Origin: Przewalskia tangutica
Taxonomy: Eukaryota > Streptophyta > Magnoliopsida > Solanales > Solanaceae
Reading direction: 5' to 3'
DNA length: 64,000 nucleotides
NCBI GenBank assembly: GCA_029844215.1
Contig: CM056731.1
Location: 83,472,992-83,536,991 of the forward strand
The notes below the pieces were generated by a model. That model did no database searches and was not told the origin of the DNA. It saw only the letters and a program-made list of their open reading frames with translations. The translations under genes were made by a program, and so were the position numbers. Below, piece after piece: positions 1 to 10,532 of this stretch (the first letter of the stretch is position 1; every line of letters starts with the position of its first letter).

Positions 1-600
1 AACCAAGGCACTTTTTCCTTTAAAAGTCAAGTAGAAATATACTTTTTAAACCAACTGTCTCACTCTTTTAAAAACAAGTAACCTATACCTTTAAATCAAG
101 TTACTTCTCCTTTCCCAAAATCAAGTTGTTTATAAGTCAAGTTATCATTTTAAATCCAATGATAAAACCATTCTTATTTTCGAAATCCAGATAACTTTAT
201 TCTTTAAAAGACCACACACCCATTACTCATGAGTGAGGTTTTACAACTTTTTAACATAATTCAAGTCCTTAATATTTCATAACAAGTCACTTAAATTTGG
301 AATCAAGTCAAGGACACAAAAGGAAAATCAAATTCCTTTAAACACACGTGCGTCTACCGCACTAAATATATTTCACAAATATCATGCTAGAAAGGATAGG
401 AAGAGGTTCACATACCTCGCGAAATTAGCAAAACGCTCCAAAGTACTCTAACCTTGCTCGCCTTTTCCACCCTTCAAGTAGAATACGCTACTCGTAGCAC
501 TTCAACCTATAAAGGCCACAAAACGTCTATCAACCTCTAGATCTCCTCGTAGAATAATTCTAGATACAAGATTCCTTATTCTACGGAAAATTCGGCAGCA

Positions 601-619
601 CCCCCCCCCCCCCCCCCCC
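601..619. repeat. C19 homopolymer
   Basis: Nineteen consecutive C inside the T1 LTR. The same place in sister LTRs has only short G runs on their sense strand (for example about 20131-20140), so this is a homopolymer expansion or a sequencing or assembly length error. Confidence 0.9.
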
Positions 620-1280
620 GCAACCACTTAAATCTCCTCATCTAACGAGGCCTGCTAACAAACCAACAATCCCAGGGGGGTTACACGTCTAACCGGACGT
701 GTGCAATTCTACTCCACAATAATACTACAAGTCTACTGTAAATACAGTCCAATGTAAATATAGTTCAGTTCTTATCCATATTCATTCTACATATAGTATA
801 CTCAACTATACATTACTACAACATGTAATATCCAATTACAATAGGGGGACAAAGATCATTACCTCGATAAGCCCAAAATTATCCAAATTTATAAGTCGAT
901 CCTGAGCAACGTTTAGCTCCAATTCGTGACGCTCCAACCCGCTCCAAGCAACCCTTAGAAGTTTCCAAACAACTTTTCTTAACACTTTATCTAAGCTATG
1001 AAGATTTTTCTAGGGCATCATTTTGCGACTATTGGAATAAAGTAGTATTTTTCCGGGCTCTTAGTATTGAAATAACTTTGGAATACTAATAGGAATACTA
1101 GGCTAAGATATTTTGGGATAATACAACAATACTTGAAGTATTTTCTACACAAAGTGGGGGGTGTTTCGGACGAGAACTATCAAGAGGGGAAGCTTTGACG
1201 AGAGCTTTCTCAAAGGGGAAGGGAGTTTTGAGACTTGGAAAATGTTTAAGTGGATGAAGAATAAGTCTTGCACAAAGGGG

Positions 1281-1288
1281 TATTTATA
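1281..1288 (-). promoter_or_regulatory. LTR TATA box (T1)
   Basis: TATAAATA on the minus strand, 192 bp downstream of the G-box palindrome at 1475-1490. The same box occurs in the other LTRs. It is the likely U3 core promoter of the element. Confidence 0.7.
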
Positions 1289-1474
1289 AGAAAATCAATG
1301 GCCAAGATCTAGGCATGTGTAAGGTGAGGATGGGGTACATGTGTGTGGGTAGTTGGCCAACCATTTGGCTACCACAAAAATGGGACAAGTGGCCACCACA
1401 AAAAATGGGCCACTTGTCCACCAAAAAAACGTCCCACTTGTCCTTCTTCTCCATTCGCCAACATGGCCACACCG

Positions 1475-1490
1475 GGTGACACGTGTCGCC
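1475..1490 (-). promoter_or_regulatory. G-box palindrome in U3 of T1
   Basis: Near-perfect 16-bp palindrome GGTGACACGTGTCGCC with a CACGTG core (1480-1485). It lies upstream of the TATA box, as in four other LTRs. Binding by bZIP or bHLH factors is an inference from the known G-box. Confidence 0.6.
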
Positions 1491-1808
1491 CCTACTCGCC
1501 CAAAATATTTCATCTTAGAAAATATTCGTAATGCCAAAAATCTGAAAATAAAGTGGGCTACAAAACCAGTAAATTCCCAGTGGGACCCACGTGACCAATT
1601 TCCGAAATAAAATTCCATAATTCTCAAATATTCCAAAAAGTCTGAATACCAAATCTGGGAATCCAATTCCCATTAATGAACCTTTTTCCTTCACAAAATC
1701 CGGAAACTTTTCCGTCGAAAAATCACATCTTTCTTTCTTTCCAATTTTAATGTCGTATTTACGTACGTACGTCCTCATATACATACTCTGGAACTACGGG
1801 GTGTAACA

Positions 1809-1824
1809 TTCTTCCCCCCTTAGA
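1809..1824 (-). other. T1 polypurine tract
   Basis: The minus strand reads CTAAGGGGGGAAGAA immediately before the LTR start, the position expected for the plus-strand DNA primer. The flanking conserved stretch with a GAACATTCGGGACGAATG inverted repeat is shared with T3, T4, T5 and L10. Confidence 0.8.
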
Positions 1825-2189
1825 AACATTCGTCCCGAATGTTCCTTCTATGTCTCTAAAACATACCTGCGCCGGTATAGTCTTCACTACTATACTTACC
1901 AAACCAATCCTGCCACCAATGGCCATAGTATAACATACGCGCAAAACTCAATCCAAGCCAACGAGGAATCACCTCTAACGTGTATAACAACACAAAAACT
2001 TCCACCCATGGTCCAAAGGATACTTTCTTCCCCTCTTCACTTATAAAAAGGACATTTTCATCATCTTAACACATCTTAGCCTCTTTTCTTACTCGTCGTA
2101 TCTTCCTCGTACACTCGAACTCTTCCTACTATACATACCACATTTCTGACATTGCTTCAGTTTCCAAAATCTCGGGGTTACTATCTCCA

Positions 2190-3010
2190 ACTTGGTCATC
2201 ATTAACTGGGAACACTCTGGATGGATCTCCGATACTCTTCCGACACATAGCAACCTGAGAGACCGGACGTACTGCCTCCTAAGTCGGACGACAGTGCTAA
2301 CTTATACGCAACCTGGCCTATTCTACAACGATCTGAAAAGGCCCAAAGTACCTCGGGCTAAGTTTCCCCTGCTTTCCAAATCTCGTCACACCATTCCGGG
2401 GTGGTACCTTAAAGAAGACCCACCGTCAATCCTGAACTCCAAGTGTCGACGCCGATACCCGCACGACTCCTGTTGACTCTGAGCTGCTAAAAACCTCTTC
2501 TGGATAAGCTTCACCTTACCCACATCCTGCCGAATCAAGTAGGGACCAACTATCTGAACCTTGCCAACATCGAACCAATCGACCGGCAACCTACACTTCC
2601 GCCCATACAAGGCTTCATAAGGCACCATCCGAATACTGAAATGGTAGCTATATAATACTCACTTAACAAGAGGCAAATAATCCTCACAGCTACCCCTGAA
2701 ATCAAAACACCGGCCCGTAACCTATCCTCAAATGTCTGGATAAAAATGCGCTGTTCGTCCGTCGGCCCGAGGGTGAATGCAATACTGAGACTCACCTGAG
2801 TTACCTAACCCCGCCTGGTAAAACCTCCCGAAAAAGAAATAGCCATAAACTGGGCTCCACTGCCTGCCATAAAATAAAAGTAGGAACCCCGTGCAGCCTT
2901 ACAACCTTCCTGATAACATCTCGCATAACCCTCCGCCGAGTAAACAGTCCTAACTGAAAGACAAGATGGGCTGACCTCATCGGCCCAACTACTGGTCGAA
3001 CGCATCCACG
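2190..3010 (-). pseudogene. T1 integrase remnant (core end, C-terminal and chromodomain-side region)
   Basis: Frameshifted coding relic of a gypsy integrase. Going along the minus strand, about 3005-2880 holds the SAHL-type motif and a stretch ending LHGVP-like; about 2795-2740 holds a degraded HPxTDGQ motif (read as PTDEQ or RTDEQ); 2628-2560 holds PYEALYGRKCRLP and DWFDVGKVQIVGP, the conserved C-terminal block of Tekay/Del integrases; 2230-2400 resembles the following GKLSPRYxGPF block. Several stops and frameshifts break it. The catalytic core residues are not intact. In life this enzyme inserts the cDNA into chromatin. The reverse transcriptase that should lie upstream is absent. Confidence 0.8.
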
Positions 3011-3049
3011 AACTCGTACGATGGTTACCTAACTTGGGCTTAACACCCT

Positions 3050-3490
3050 CGTGACCCTATCATCTAGCCGGACCACCTCAAACTGACCCCACCACATTCC
3101 GGGCTGCGAGTTGACTCGCGATATGGCCTCAACCCGACCCACTTTGTACTAAACTCTCGTTCCCCGATCCGGAACAACCTTACCAGTTCACGTCATGAAA
3201 GCTACCACTTCCATCTCACACTACCTACATAATTATCACACAAATACACCACGTATACCGAGTACTTCGACAAAGACCAACCGTAAAATCATCCACTCAG
3301 GACGGCCTTGCATCCAAGGTCCCAACTGTTATAAATTCTAAGGCTCCCCATTTTCTCGTCCCCAGAATTACCCTTTTCAACTACCCATGTTTTCTAATTA
3401 CAACTTACACAATGCTAACCGAACATAGCACTCCACATGAATCCACCATAACGACCTAAACAAGTCTCTCAAGGCTGAAGATATCTGTAA
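3050..3490 (-). other. Non-coding spacer between gag and integrase (T1)
   Basis: About 440 bp with stops in all frames, in the place where protease, reverse transcriptase and RNase H are expected. Clear homologues lie in T3 (about 8560-9060), T4 (about 15745-16160) and T5 (about 57730-58203), so it belongs to the family and is not a private decay product. Confidence 0.6.
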
Positions 3491-3524
3491 CTACTGCCTA
3501 ACTTACCCTTTGTCGCTCTAATCA

Positions 3525-4224
3525 AATTCTGCTCTGCTGGGCGCATAACTATAGAAGGTGATGAACCAGCCACTGATCCCGAAGGCTGAGTCGTAACATC
3601 CGCGCCATCTCTGTTCGGACAATTTCTCGCAAAATGGCCCTGCTGGCCGCAAGCCTAACAAGCTATCCAAGTAGTACGACACTCCCCATAAGAACACCTA
3701 CCGCAACGGCCATACCGAGGTGGGGGTGGCCTCCTCTGGCTAACACTCCTTCCTCTCCACCCACCAATCCGCAGAATCGACTTGGTAGGCTAAGTCATCC
3801 CACTGTATCCTCCTCCTCGGACATTCTCTCTCACATGGCCTCGACGGCATTGGTAAAACAAGCATTAGTAAAAAGACGACATTTCCCTCGAGATGACGTC
3901 TACCACATAGTGAACACTGAGGGAAAACTGAATCTGGCTGGCTAGAACCTATGCAAATGCGGAACGAAACCACGGAGTTACGACCAACTTCCTAAATACC
4001 GAACGTCCACGAAATCGCGGAGGACCACTCAGATCGGGCGGAGGCGCATAACGATCTGGCCGAGAAGGTCCGCCTCGAAAGTTAACAAAGGACCACTGCT
4101 CGCCCTCTTCACGATCTTGGTTAATCCGTCGATCTCTACGTTCCTCAGTCTACTGCGCGGAAGCCTGTATGCGGGCAATGTCCATGTCTGACTGAAGAGC
4201 TACTCTTGTACAACTCTCTGCTAG
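3525..4224 (-). pseudogene. T1 gag remnant with zinc-knuckle traces
   Basis: Minus-strand relic of gag (nucleocapsid side). Around 3620-3660 it reads CG..GHFAR.CPNR, the second CCHC knuckle also seen in T5. About 3830-3900 corresponds to the first knuckle region. The N-terminal gag, primer site and most of the 5' LTR are missing, since the gag relic joins a 65-bp LTR stub directly at 4224/4225. Many frameshifts. Confidence 0.65.
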
Positions 4225-4289
4225 ATTTTAATGTCGTATTTACGTACGTACGTCCTCATATACATACTCTGGAACTACGGGGTGTAACA
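4225..4289 (-). mobile_element. 65-bp stub of T1 5' LTR
   Basis: Identical over 65 bp to 1744-1808, the first 65 bp of the 3' LTR. It is the outer end of the 5' LTR; the rest of that LTR and the start of the internal region are deleted. The stub abuts the broken 3' LTR of T2, which marks the T1 insertion point. Confidence 0.85.
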
Positions 4290-4626
4290 TTTAGCAACTT
4301 TAGCTCCTCTTTTCGACGTTCCAATCCATTCCAAGCAACCCTTAGAAGCTTATGAAGAACTCCTCTTCAAGTTCCAACTTCAAAGTTGAAGAACTCCTTA
4401 GGTTTTCGCCTTGCGACTAATACGAAAACGCCATTTTTCCGGGATCTTTCTATTGAGATACCCTTATAATACCCTTAGGAACCTTGGTTTAAAGTGTGGA
4501 GCTTATTGAACAACAAACAAAATTTCTTGTCTTGCTAAGTGCCTCAAACCCGAGAGCAACATAGTGGAAGAACAAGTTTCTTGAAATTTTTTTCTGAGTG
4601 TGGGAACTAGTCTTGCTACTAGTATA

Positions 4627-4634
4627 CATATATA
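4627..4634 (-). promoter_or_regulatory. LTR TATA-like box (T2 3' LTR)
   Basis: TATATATG on the minus strand, 192 bp from the G-box at 4826-4831. The spacing is the same as in the T2 5' LTR. Confidence 0.55.
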
Positions 4635-4820
4635 ACATAATGGAGGGTCAAGATTAGAACAAATGGGTGGCCTAGATGAGTTTCACATGGATCTTGCCCA
4701 AGTGGCCCTTGGACTTTAGTCAACAATGGCAAGCTTAAGTCTTTGCAAGACTTGGTCATCTCTCTAATGGTCAAATGACCATCTTACCCATGCCATTTTC
4801 GCCCAAGGCCACTAAGGGGG

Positions 4821-4836
4821 GGTGACACGTGTCGCC
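4821..4836 (-). promoter_or_regulatory. G-box palindrome (T2 3' LTR)
   Basis: GGTGACACGTGTCGCC with a CACGTG core, the same palindrome as in T1, the T2 5' LTR and L10. Confidence 0.6.
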
Positions 4837-5136
4837 CTCCCATTCGTCGCAATATTTTGTTTTCCAACAATTCTATAATTCCGATAAATTTTTACTCGTC
4901 TCAAATCTTAACATTTTCGAGTTCTTACGTACGTTCTTATAAACATATCCTGGAATTCCGGGGTGTAACATTCTTCCCCCCTTAGAAACATTCGTCCCCG
5001 AATGTTCTTTTGGGAGTCAAACTTAAAGATAGCGACATAGTCTCCTTACAACCCCTACATACCAATAATGCCACACGTGGCCACATAATAATACTCATAC
5101 CAAAATGTCAAGCTGAACCCCATGTGTCAACGTCGG

Positions 5137-5900
5137 TTATCTGCATAAAGCTTCTGCTGACTCTGAGCTTACTAATAATCTTTCCTGGATAAGCTTCGCC
5201 TTATCCGCAGCCCGCTGAATCAAGTCTGGACCAAATAACTGAACCTCGCCTACGTCGAACCAACCCACCGGCGATCTACACATTCTTATATACAAGGCCT
5301 CATACAGGGCCATCTGAAAACTGAAAGGGTATCTTTTATCGTACATAACTCAAACAAGAGGCAGTTAACCCTCCCAGCTATCTCTGAACTCAAGAACACA
5401 GGCCCGCCACCTATCCTCAAGTACCTGGATAGTATGCTCTGCCTGTCCGTCGGTCTGAGGGTGTAATGCAACACTGAGACTCACCTGTGTCCCTAATCCC
5501 TTCTGAAAAACCTCCAGAAGTTATCCGTAACCGAGCTCATCCGTCTGTCATCATAAACGTAGGGACCCCATGCAGTCTCACAATCTCTCTGCTATACAAG
5601 CTAGCATAATCCTCAGCCGAGTAAGTGGTCCTAACCGGAAGAACACGGCTGGTTTCGCCAGCCTATTTACCATGACCCCCAGGGAGTCGCACTTCCTCCG
5701 AGTACGATGCCACCCTGTAACAAGATCCATATTAATTACCTCTCATATCTAGGTTGGGATTTCAATCGCCTGCAATAGCCCACTGGGCTCCTGGTGCTCA
5801 ACCATGACCTGCTACTAACTCGGACACTAAGCAGTAAACTCCGCTATGTCCCTTTTCCAGTCATCTTACCCATACATACATCTGAGGTCACGACACAACT
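5137..5900 (-). pseudogene. T2 integrase remnant
   Basis: Broken gypsy integrase on the minus strand. About 5760-5680 reads MDLVTGWHRT-like and MVNRLAKPAVFF-like sequence, the start of the core. About 5475-5440 gives RPTDGQ from the HPxTDGQ motif. 5286-5240 gives ALY-R-CRSPVGWFDVGEV, the conserved C-terminal block, followed by GPDLIQ and KLIQERL. Stops and frame changes interrupt it. It lies downstream of the RNase H remnant in the right order for a Ty3/gypsy pol. Compared with T1 the block is of a more typical autonomous type (CRSPVGWF). Confidence 0.8.
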
Positions 5901-6361
5901 TAGTCGGCCCCGAACAATTAGCGCAATAAGCACTGCGTGCCTCCCTTAAAACCTGCTGACTAGTCCTGCAGCACCGGGTACACACAATCTATCCTCATAT
6001 TACAAAGACTTATCCGTGCTACTTCAAACAGCTCTTCTCGGAGAGCCGTATCTCGATACCGTATCATAACTGGATTCTCATACTGTCGCCTCTTTACCTT
6101 CTCAACGATGGAAGACTCGGCAACCTCTCGGATCTAAACTTCATTAACCTTGAAAATAAAATAATCGAACCCCTCGGCTCGTTAGCTAATGAATCTCACG
6201 AACCACGTCCTGTCTACCTGGCTGCCCATCTGACAGACTACCCATAGATCCACGACTAAGAGTATCTGTAATTGTCTTGGCTTTCCCCAGATGGTATAGG
6301 ATATAAATATCACAATCCTTGAATAACTCTAACCACCATCGCTGTCGCAAATTCTACTGCC

Positions 6362-6660
6362 TCAGTCTGCAGATATACCAGAGGCTTTTGTGGTCTGCAC
6401 AAATATCCACATGAAGTCTATATATACGTCATGCCCCAAAATCTTCAAGGCGTGATTAACTGCCGCCAACTCTAAATCGTGAGTAGCGTAATTCCTTTCA
6501 TGCTTCCCTAACTGCCGGGAAACATAGGCTCCAACCTTATCGTGTTGCGTCAGCACACAACCTAGCCCAACACCCAACGTGTTACAATAATAACCTAACC
6601 CTCTAGTCTCTCAGGAGAGGTTAGAACTGTAGTCGTGGTCAACTTATCTTCCTATAACTG
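6362..6660 (-). pseudogene. T2 RNase H remnant (end of reverse transcriptase-RNase H)
   Basis: A 71-residue open stretch on the minus strand contains GLGCVLTQHDKV, YVSRQLGKHERNY and THDLELAAVNHALKI, the conserved RNase H region of Ty3/gypsy pol with its catalytic Glu in ELAAV. The sequence just upstream (about 6640-6610) reads LTSPERLEG, the usual end of the reverse transcriptase connection region. It is cut upstream by the lone LTR S1 at 6912. The matching protease piece lies on the opposite strand at 36.0 kb, beyond the inversion. Confidence 0.85.
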
Positions 6661-6907
6661 GAAGTCTTTCTCATAACTGCGAAATATTCGGGTATCCTTA
6701 ATCTCCATCATGGTTCCTGTTTCCTTTTCTCTGTTGCAACTAAACTTGGTCATTAACTTAGATTTGATTCTTTTGCTTGCCTCCTGGCTAAGACTTTCTG
6801 TCAATCACAAATTAGGGGGGAGGTTTCCTTGATCTCGTCAAGTAACAATCCTATTATTCTCTCCCAGCTCGTTGAGATAATAGCCAGGTGTTCAACCTCA
6901 ATTCATG

Positions 6908-6912
6908 GTATT
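6908..6912. repeat. Target-site duplication of S1 (left copy)
   Basis: GTATT directly before the TG of S1. Its partner is not at 8431 but at 37049-37053 (AATAC, the reverse complement), at the far end of the inverted segment. Confidence 0.8.
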
Positions 6913-8430
6913 TGATCGGTGTATTTTATATACACTTTTTGAGTCATTTTTAGTTAGTAATTTACTCATTTTATTTATGTTTAGTATAGTATTAGGGTCG
7001 TTTTCCTTTCTTTTGTGTCACAGCGGTCAAAAATGGAGAAATAACGAAAAGGAGATGAAATGAGCATCAAAGAGATGAAATTGAACCCCAAAGGGCAAAG
7101 ACATGAAGTCTAAGAAGTTCGGGAATTATAGAAAATCGAGAAGTCGGACGAAAAAACGGCAAGCGGAAGTCGCGAGAAAAATGTCACCGTGGCGGGAAGC
7201 GAGCATGGCGCCCAAGTCTGAAAGTCGAAGAGTTGCTGAATTTCAGGGCCATGGCTGATCTATGGCCGCGGCGCCGACGCTGAATCTTTGGGCGGGTTTG
7301 ACATGTTTGAGAATCCTAAAGGGATTATTTTCCTACCTAAAGGGATTATTTTTCCTACCTAAAGGGGTAACTTTTCCTACCTAAAGGGATAACTTTTCCT
7401 ACCTTAAAACCCTTACCTAAAAGGATTCTAATAACTTTTCCTTTCCTACAAATCTCTAACCCTTCACCAAAAGGATTCTTTGGCTATAAATACTATACAT
7501 CATTAGAAGAATTATTCATTCTCCATTCTACCATTCACCATTCTACATCCATCCTTCCACCAATCCACCTTGTAAATATTCCACAACACAACCCTTGGAT
7601 GCTTGGCTTGGAGACTCATTCTTAGTAATTTTCTTTTCTTTTTCTTTACTTTATTTCAGTTTTTATGATGAACTTTGAATTAGTTCTTGTCATATTTATG
7701 GCTAGGAACTAATTCTCTTATAGGGCTTTCTATGTTGAATTGCTTGAAACTTATGCTATAATTTAATGCATGCTTATGGTTGTTTTTCTTATTGAGAGAT
7801 CTATCCAATAATTGAGCTGAATTCTTGGTAATTAATTGACAACTAATTATCACTATATGATTTCTAATCAGATTCTGAAAAGGGGGGATTGTGAATATGC
7901 TGTAAGTTGGGTAGACGGTCTTGAATTGGGGATGAAAATACCTCAATTAGATTTGTAGCGTTGATGAGAGGCTTAACAACCCTAATTTTGCGCATTGTGC
8001 GTGACGGTCAACTAGGTTTTGTGCTTAATCCTCATAGAGTTACCCTTATCGTGAAAGTTAGGTAAGGAACAATCTGGGTTGAGTGTTTATATAACCCTAA
8101 CGGGAGTATAAAGCGATTTAAGAAACTGCTTTCTCCAAAAGAAGAACACCATAAGTAATGCATTAACAAGTAACATAAGCGGATAGTAAGGATACATAGA
8201 AGCCCTATTCTCATCACACCTGAAGTAAGTCTTTACACTTAAATAGCTTTTGAAATTCTTAGTTATAAACAACCAATCAAATATTAATTCGCCAAATAGA
8301 TACTAGAAAATAGATCACTGGTACTTGAACCCTAATCCTAGAGGACGATATTCGGTCTTATCTAAGACTATACTACTTGATACGATAACGTGCACTTGCG
8401 TTTAAAAGTGTGTGCATATTACGCGCATCA
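6913..8430 (+). mobile_element. S1, lone LTR of the D family (now a recombinant)
   Basis: A 1518-bp LTR from TGATCGG to GCGCATCA. It closely matches the two LTRs of D2 (37054-38610 and 40957-42496) in the opposite orientation. No primer site or polypurine tract flanks it. The left flank is T2 pol and the right flank is T3 gag, so the two sides belong to different host elements. This is the left breakpoint of the 28.6-kb inversion. Confidence 0.9.
7313..7440 (+). repeat. 22-bp tandem repeat in the D-family LTR
   Basis: Four to five diverged copies of a CCTAAAGGGATAA-type unit. The same array occurs at 38060-38175 and 41965-42080 in the D2 LTRs. Confidence 0.8.
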
Positions 8431-8580
8431 CCGTCAGGGCCATGTGTCGAAAGGATGTCCTAGTAGGAGGACTCAGCCTTCAGGATCGGTGGGTAGTTCG
8501 TCATCTCCCCTAGCTATCGCCTGCAGGCGAGTTTGATTAGAGCGACTAAGGGAGTGAAGCGAGATATAGATATATCCTTA
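8431..8580 (+). pseudogene. T3 gag, second half of zinc knuckle onward
   Basis: It starts CCGTC (target-site copy of D2) and continues QGHVSKGCPSRR in frame with the knuckle. The first half (CFTCGR) is on the minus strand at 42497-42515. The intact form of this junction is seen in T5 at 58535-58576. A few codons later the relic passes into the family's non-coding spacer. Confidence 0.85.
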
Positions 8581-9340
8581 ACCTACAGAGATCTGTATGT
8601 GTGATAAGGTGAGTATACCTTAAGTGCTATGTTCTGATAGCAGTGTGTTAGTTGTGATTAGAAATCATGGTGGGTTAACCGAGTAAGATTTTGGGGGATA
8701 GAGAAGGTGTGAGCCTTAGAGTTTTATACGTAGAGACCTTAGAGGTAAGGCCATCTCGAATAAAGGTGTAGTGTTTATGTTTGATCCTTATCGGAGTGCA
8801 TTGTGCACGTGAGCTATGTTCGTGGGATAAGTCCCTGAGTAGCGTGATTTGAAAGAGGGTAGTCGAGCTAGGAAGACCGCTAGGTTTTCGTAATGTGATT
8901 TGTGAAATTGTTCCGGATCGGGGAGCTAGTGTTTTGCGCGATGCCGGGTAGGGTTGAGGCCATGTTGTGGGTCAACCCGCGGCCTGTTTGGTGGTGGTCG
9001 GTTGTGGTGGTCCCGCTTGTGATAGGTCACGGTGTTAGGCCCAAGTTTAGTTAACCAGCGTCGACCGTGGATGCGTTCGACGATGGTCGGGCGATGGGGC
9101 AGCCCATCGTGTTTTCGATCGGGAATTTGTTTCGGCGGTGATGATATATCGTAAAGGTGGTAAGGCTGCAGGTGCTGCTTTCACCTTAAGACGCATGATG
9201 GAGCCAGTTACTGTGTTTCTTTTGGAGGTTTTACCGAGCAAGGTCGAGGAACTCGGGAGAGTCTCGAGTCGCATTCGCCTCGGGCGGTGTGTGTATTTGA
9301 GGTAGTTGTGGGGATTGTTGTCTCTGTGGAGGAGTGTTTA
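8580..9340 (+). other. T3 spacer and degraded start of integrase
   Basis: The spacer homologous to T1, T4 and T5 occupies about 8560-9060. It is followed by the conserved stretch around 9040-9110, and then by strongly decayed integrase-core sequence. No open frame of note. Confidence 0.6.
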
Positions 9341-9900
9341 GGCTACCATTTCGGTTTTGAATGTCGCCTTATGAGGCCTTGTAGGCGGAAGTGTAAGTTG
9401 CGGTCGATTGGTTCGATGTTGGCAAGATCGAGATAGTTGGTTGAGCTTGTTCCGGTAATGTGGATAGGGTAAAGCTTGTCTAGAAGAGGTTACGGCAGCT
9501 CGGAGAAATCGTGCGGATAATCGGCGGCGCTTAGAGTTGAGTTGTGGTCGGTCTTCTGGAAGGTACCACCCCGGTGTGGGTGTGACGAGTTTTGGAAAAC
9601 AGAGGGAACTTAGCCCGAGTTACGTTGGGCCCTGTGGAGTTCCTGTGAAGAATAGGCCCGGTTGCCGCTCTGTTAGCCTTGCCGTCCGACCTAGGAGGCG
9701 GTCGTCGATCTTCGTGTTATGTTCGAAGGAAATCGGAGATCCATCCAGTGTTCGGCTAATGATGACCAAGTTGAAGATAATAACCGAGTTTTGGAAAGCG
9801 AGCGATGTGAAATGTGGTAAGAGTTCGAGTGTACAAGAAGTGTACGACAGCCTCGGTGATCGCATGCAGTCCGGTACCATTTGTTGGGTCGTTTGAGAAG
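9340..9900 (+). pseudogene. T3 integrase C-terminal and post-integrase remnant
   Basis: About 9362-9400 reads MSPYEAL-GRKCKL, the integrase C-terminal block with a stop. About 9580-9640 reads FGKQRELSPSYVGP, the GKLSPRYVGPF block before the chromodomain. From about 9755 a segment beginning MMTKLKIITEFWK is shared with T1 (about 2190), T4 (about 16240) and T5 (about 56980). Its function is not recognised. All are frame-broken. Confidence 0.75.
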
Positions 9901-10102
9901 GTTAATGCCTCAGGCAAAGTGACAAAAGTGGTATCATTTTGGTGATGTTAGAGGTGTTTCCTCGTGGACTTGGATGTAAGCAGTTTGCGCAAGTTGTTTC
10001 TGTGGCCATTGTGGCAGGATTGTTTCGTAAGTATGGTAGTGAAGACTATACTGGCGCACGTTTGTTTTGAGACTTAGAAGGAACATTCGGGACGAATGTT
10101 TC

Positions 10103-10116
10103 TAAGGAGGGGAGAA
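10103..10116 (+). other. T3 polypurine tract
   Basis: TAAGGAGGGGAGAA immediately before the 3' LTR start, preceded by the GAACATTCGGGACGAATG inverted repeat typical of this family. Confidence 0.85.
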
Positions 10117-10334
10117 TGTTATACCCCGTATTTCCCGAGTATGTACGTAGGGACGTACGTAGAAAATTTGAAGTTTAAAGTTGGCTTGGCCGAAAATTAT
10201 TTTGTTCACAACACCCGATTAGAGTCGTTTTTCGACGAAACGTTTCCACAGCTTTCGTAGGGAAAATTCCGGCTATGTCATTTTTAATTTTTGCGGATTT
10301 TTCCGAGAGTCGAAACCTTTTTGGCCAACGAGAG

Positions 10335-10350
10335 GGCGACACTTGTCACC
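10335..10350 (+). promoter_or_regulatory. Decayed G-box palindrome (T3 3' LTR)
   Basis: GGCGACACTTGTCACC, one base off the CACGTG core. It lies 180 bp upstream of the TATA box at 10525, the same architecture as in T1, T2 and L10. Confidence 0.5.
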
Positions 10351-10524
10351 CTCTCATTGGAACACGTTGGGCGGTAAAAGGGGTGGACGAATTGGCCTTG
10401 TTTGGTCAAGGGGTTGGTAGGATATTTTTGTGGTAGATGGATAAGGTGCACTTGGCAAGATCTTGGCCCTACACTTGCCTTGCACTTGGCAAGATCTTGG
10501 CCATTGGTTGGCCTTTGCTAGACC

Positions 10525-10532
10525 TATAAATA
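10525..10532 (+). promoter_or_regulatory. LTR TATA box (T3 3' LTR)
   Basis: TATAAATA in the context GACCTATAAATACCCC, shared by most LTRs here (also 11465-11472, 17043-17050, 51118-51125 on plus; 46379-46386, 56202-56209 on minus). Confidence 0.7.

Larger units (their letters stand above)
1..1808 (-). mobile_element. T1 3' LTR (Tekay-like), runs off left edge
   Basis: On the minus strand the LTR begins TGTTACACCCCG at 1808 and runs left past the window edge. A polypurine tract lies directly upstream on the minus strand (1809-1824), which marks it as a 3' LTR. It carries the U3 signals of the family: a G-box palindrome (1475-1490) and a TATA box (1281-1288). A run of 19 C at 601-619 interrupts it. 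Boundary is sure at 1808 and unknown on the left. Confidence 0.85.
4290..4970 (-). mobile_element. T2 3' LTR, 5' part, broken by T1
   Basis: The minus strand starts TGTTACACCCCGG at 4970 and matches the T2 5' LTR (31766-32445) closely along its length until T1 interrupts it. The remainder must lie left of the window. It keeps the G-box palindrome (4821-4836) and the TATA-like box at 4627-4634. A polypurine tract follows at 4971-4985. Confidence 0.85.

Noticed and set aside
7680..7946. An 88-codon open frame present in all three D-family LTRs (also 37545-37811 and 41448-41714)
   Set aside because: The differing copy (41448-41714) has mostly amino-acid-changing substitutions, there is no known domain, and the three LTRs are nearly identical, so an open frame is expected by descent. 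No sign of selection on a protein.
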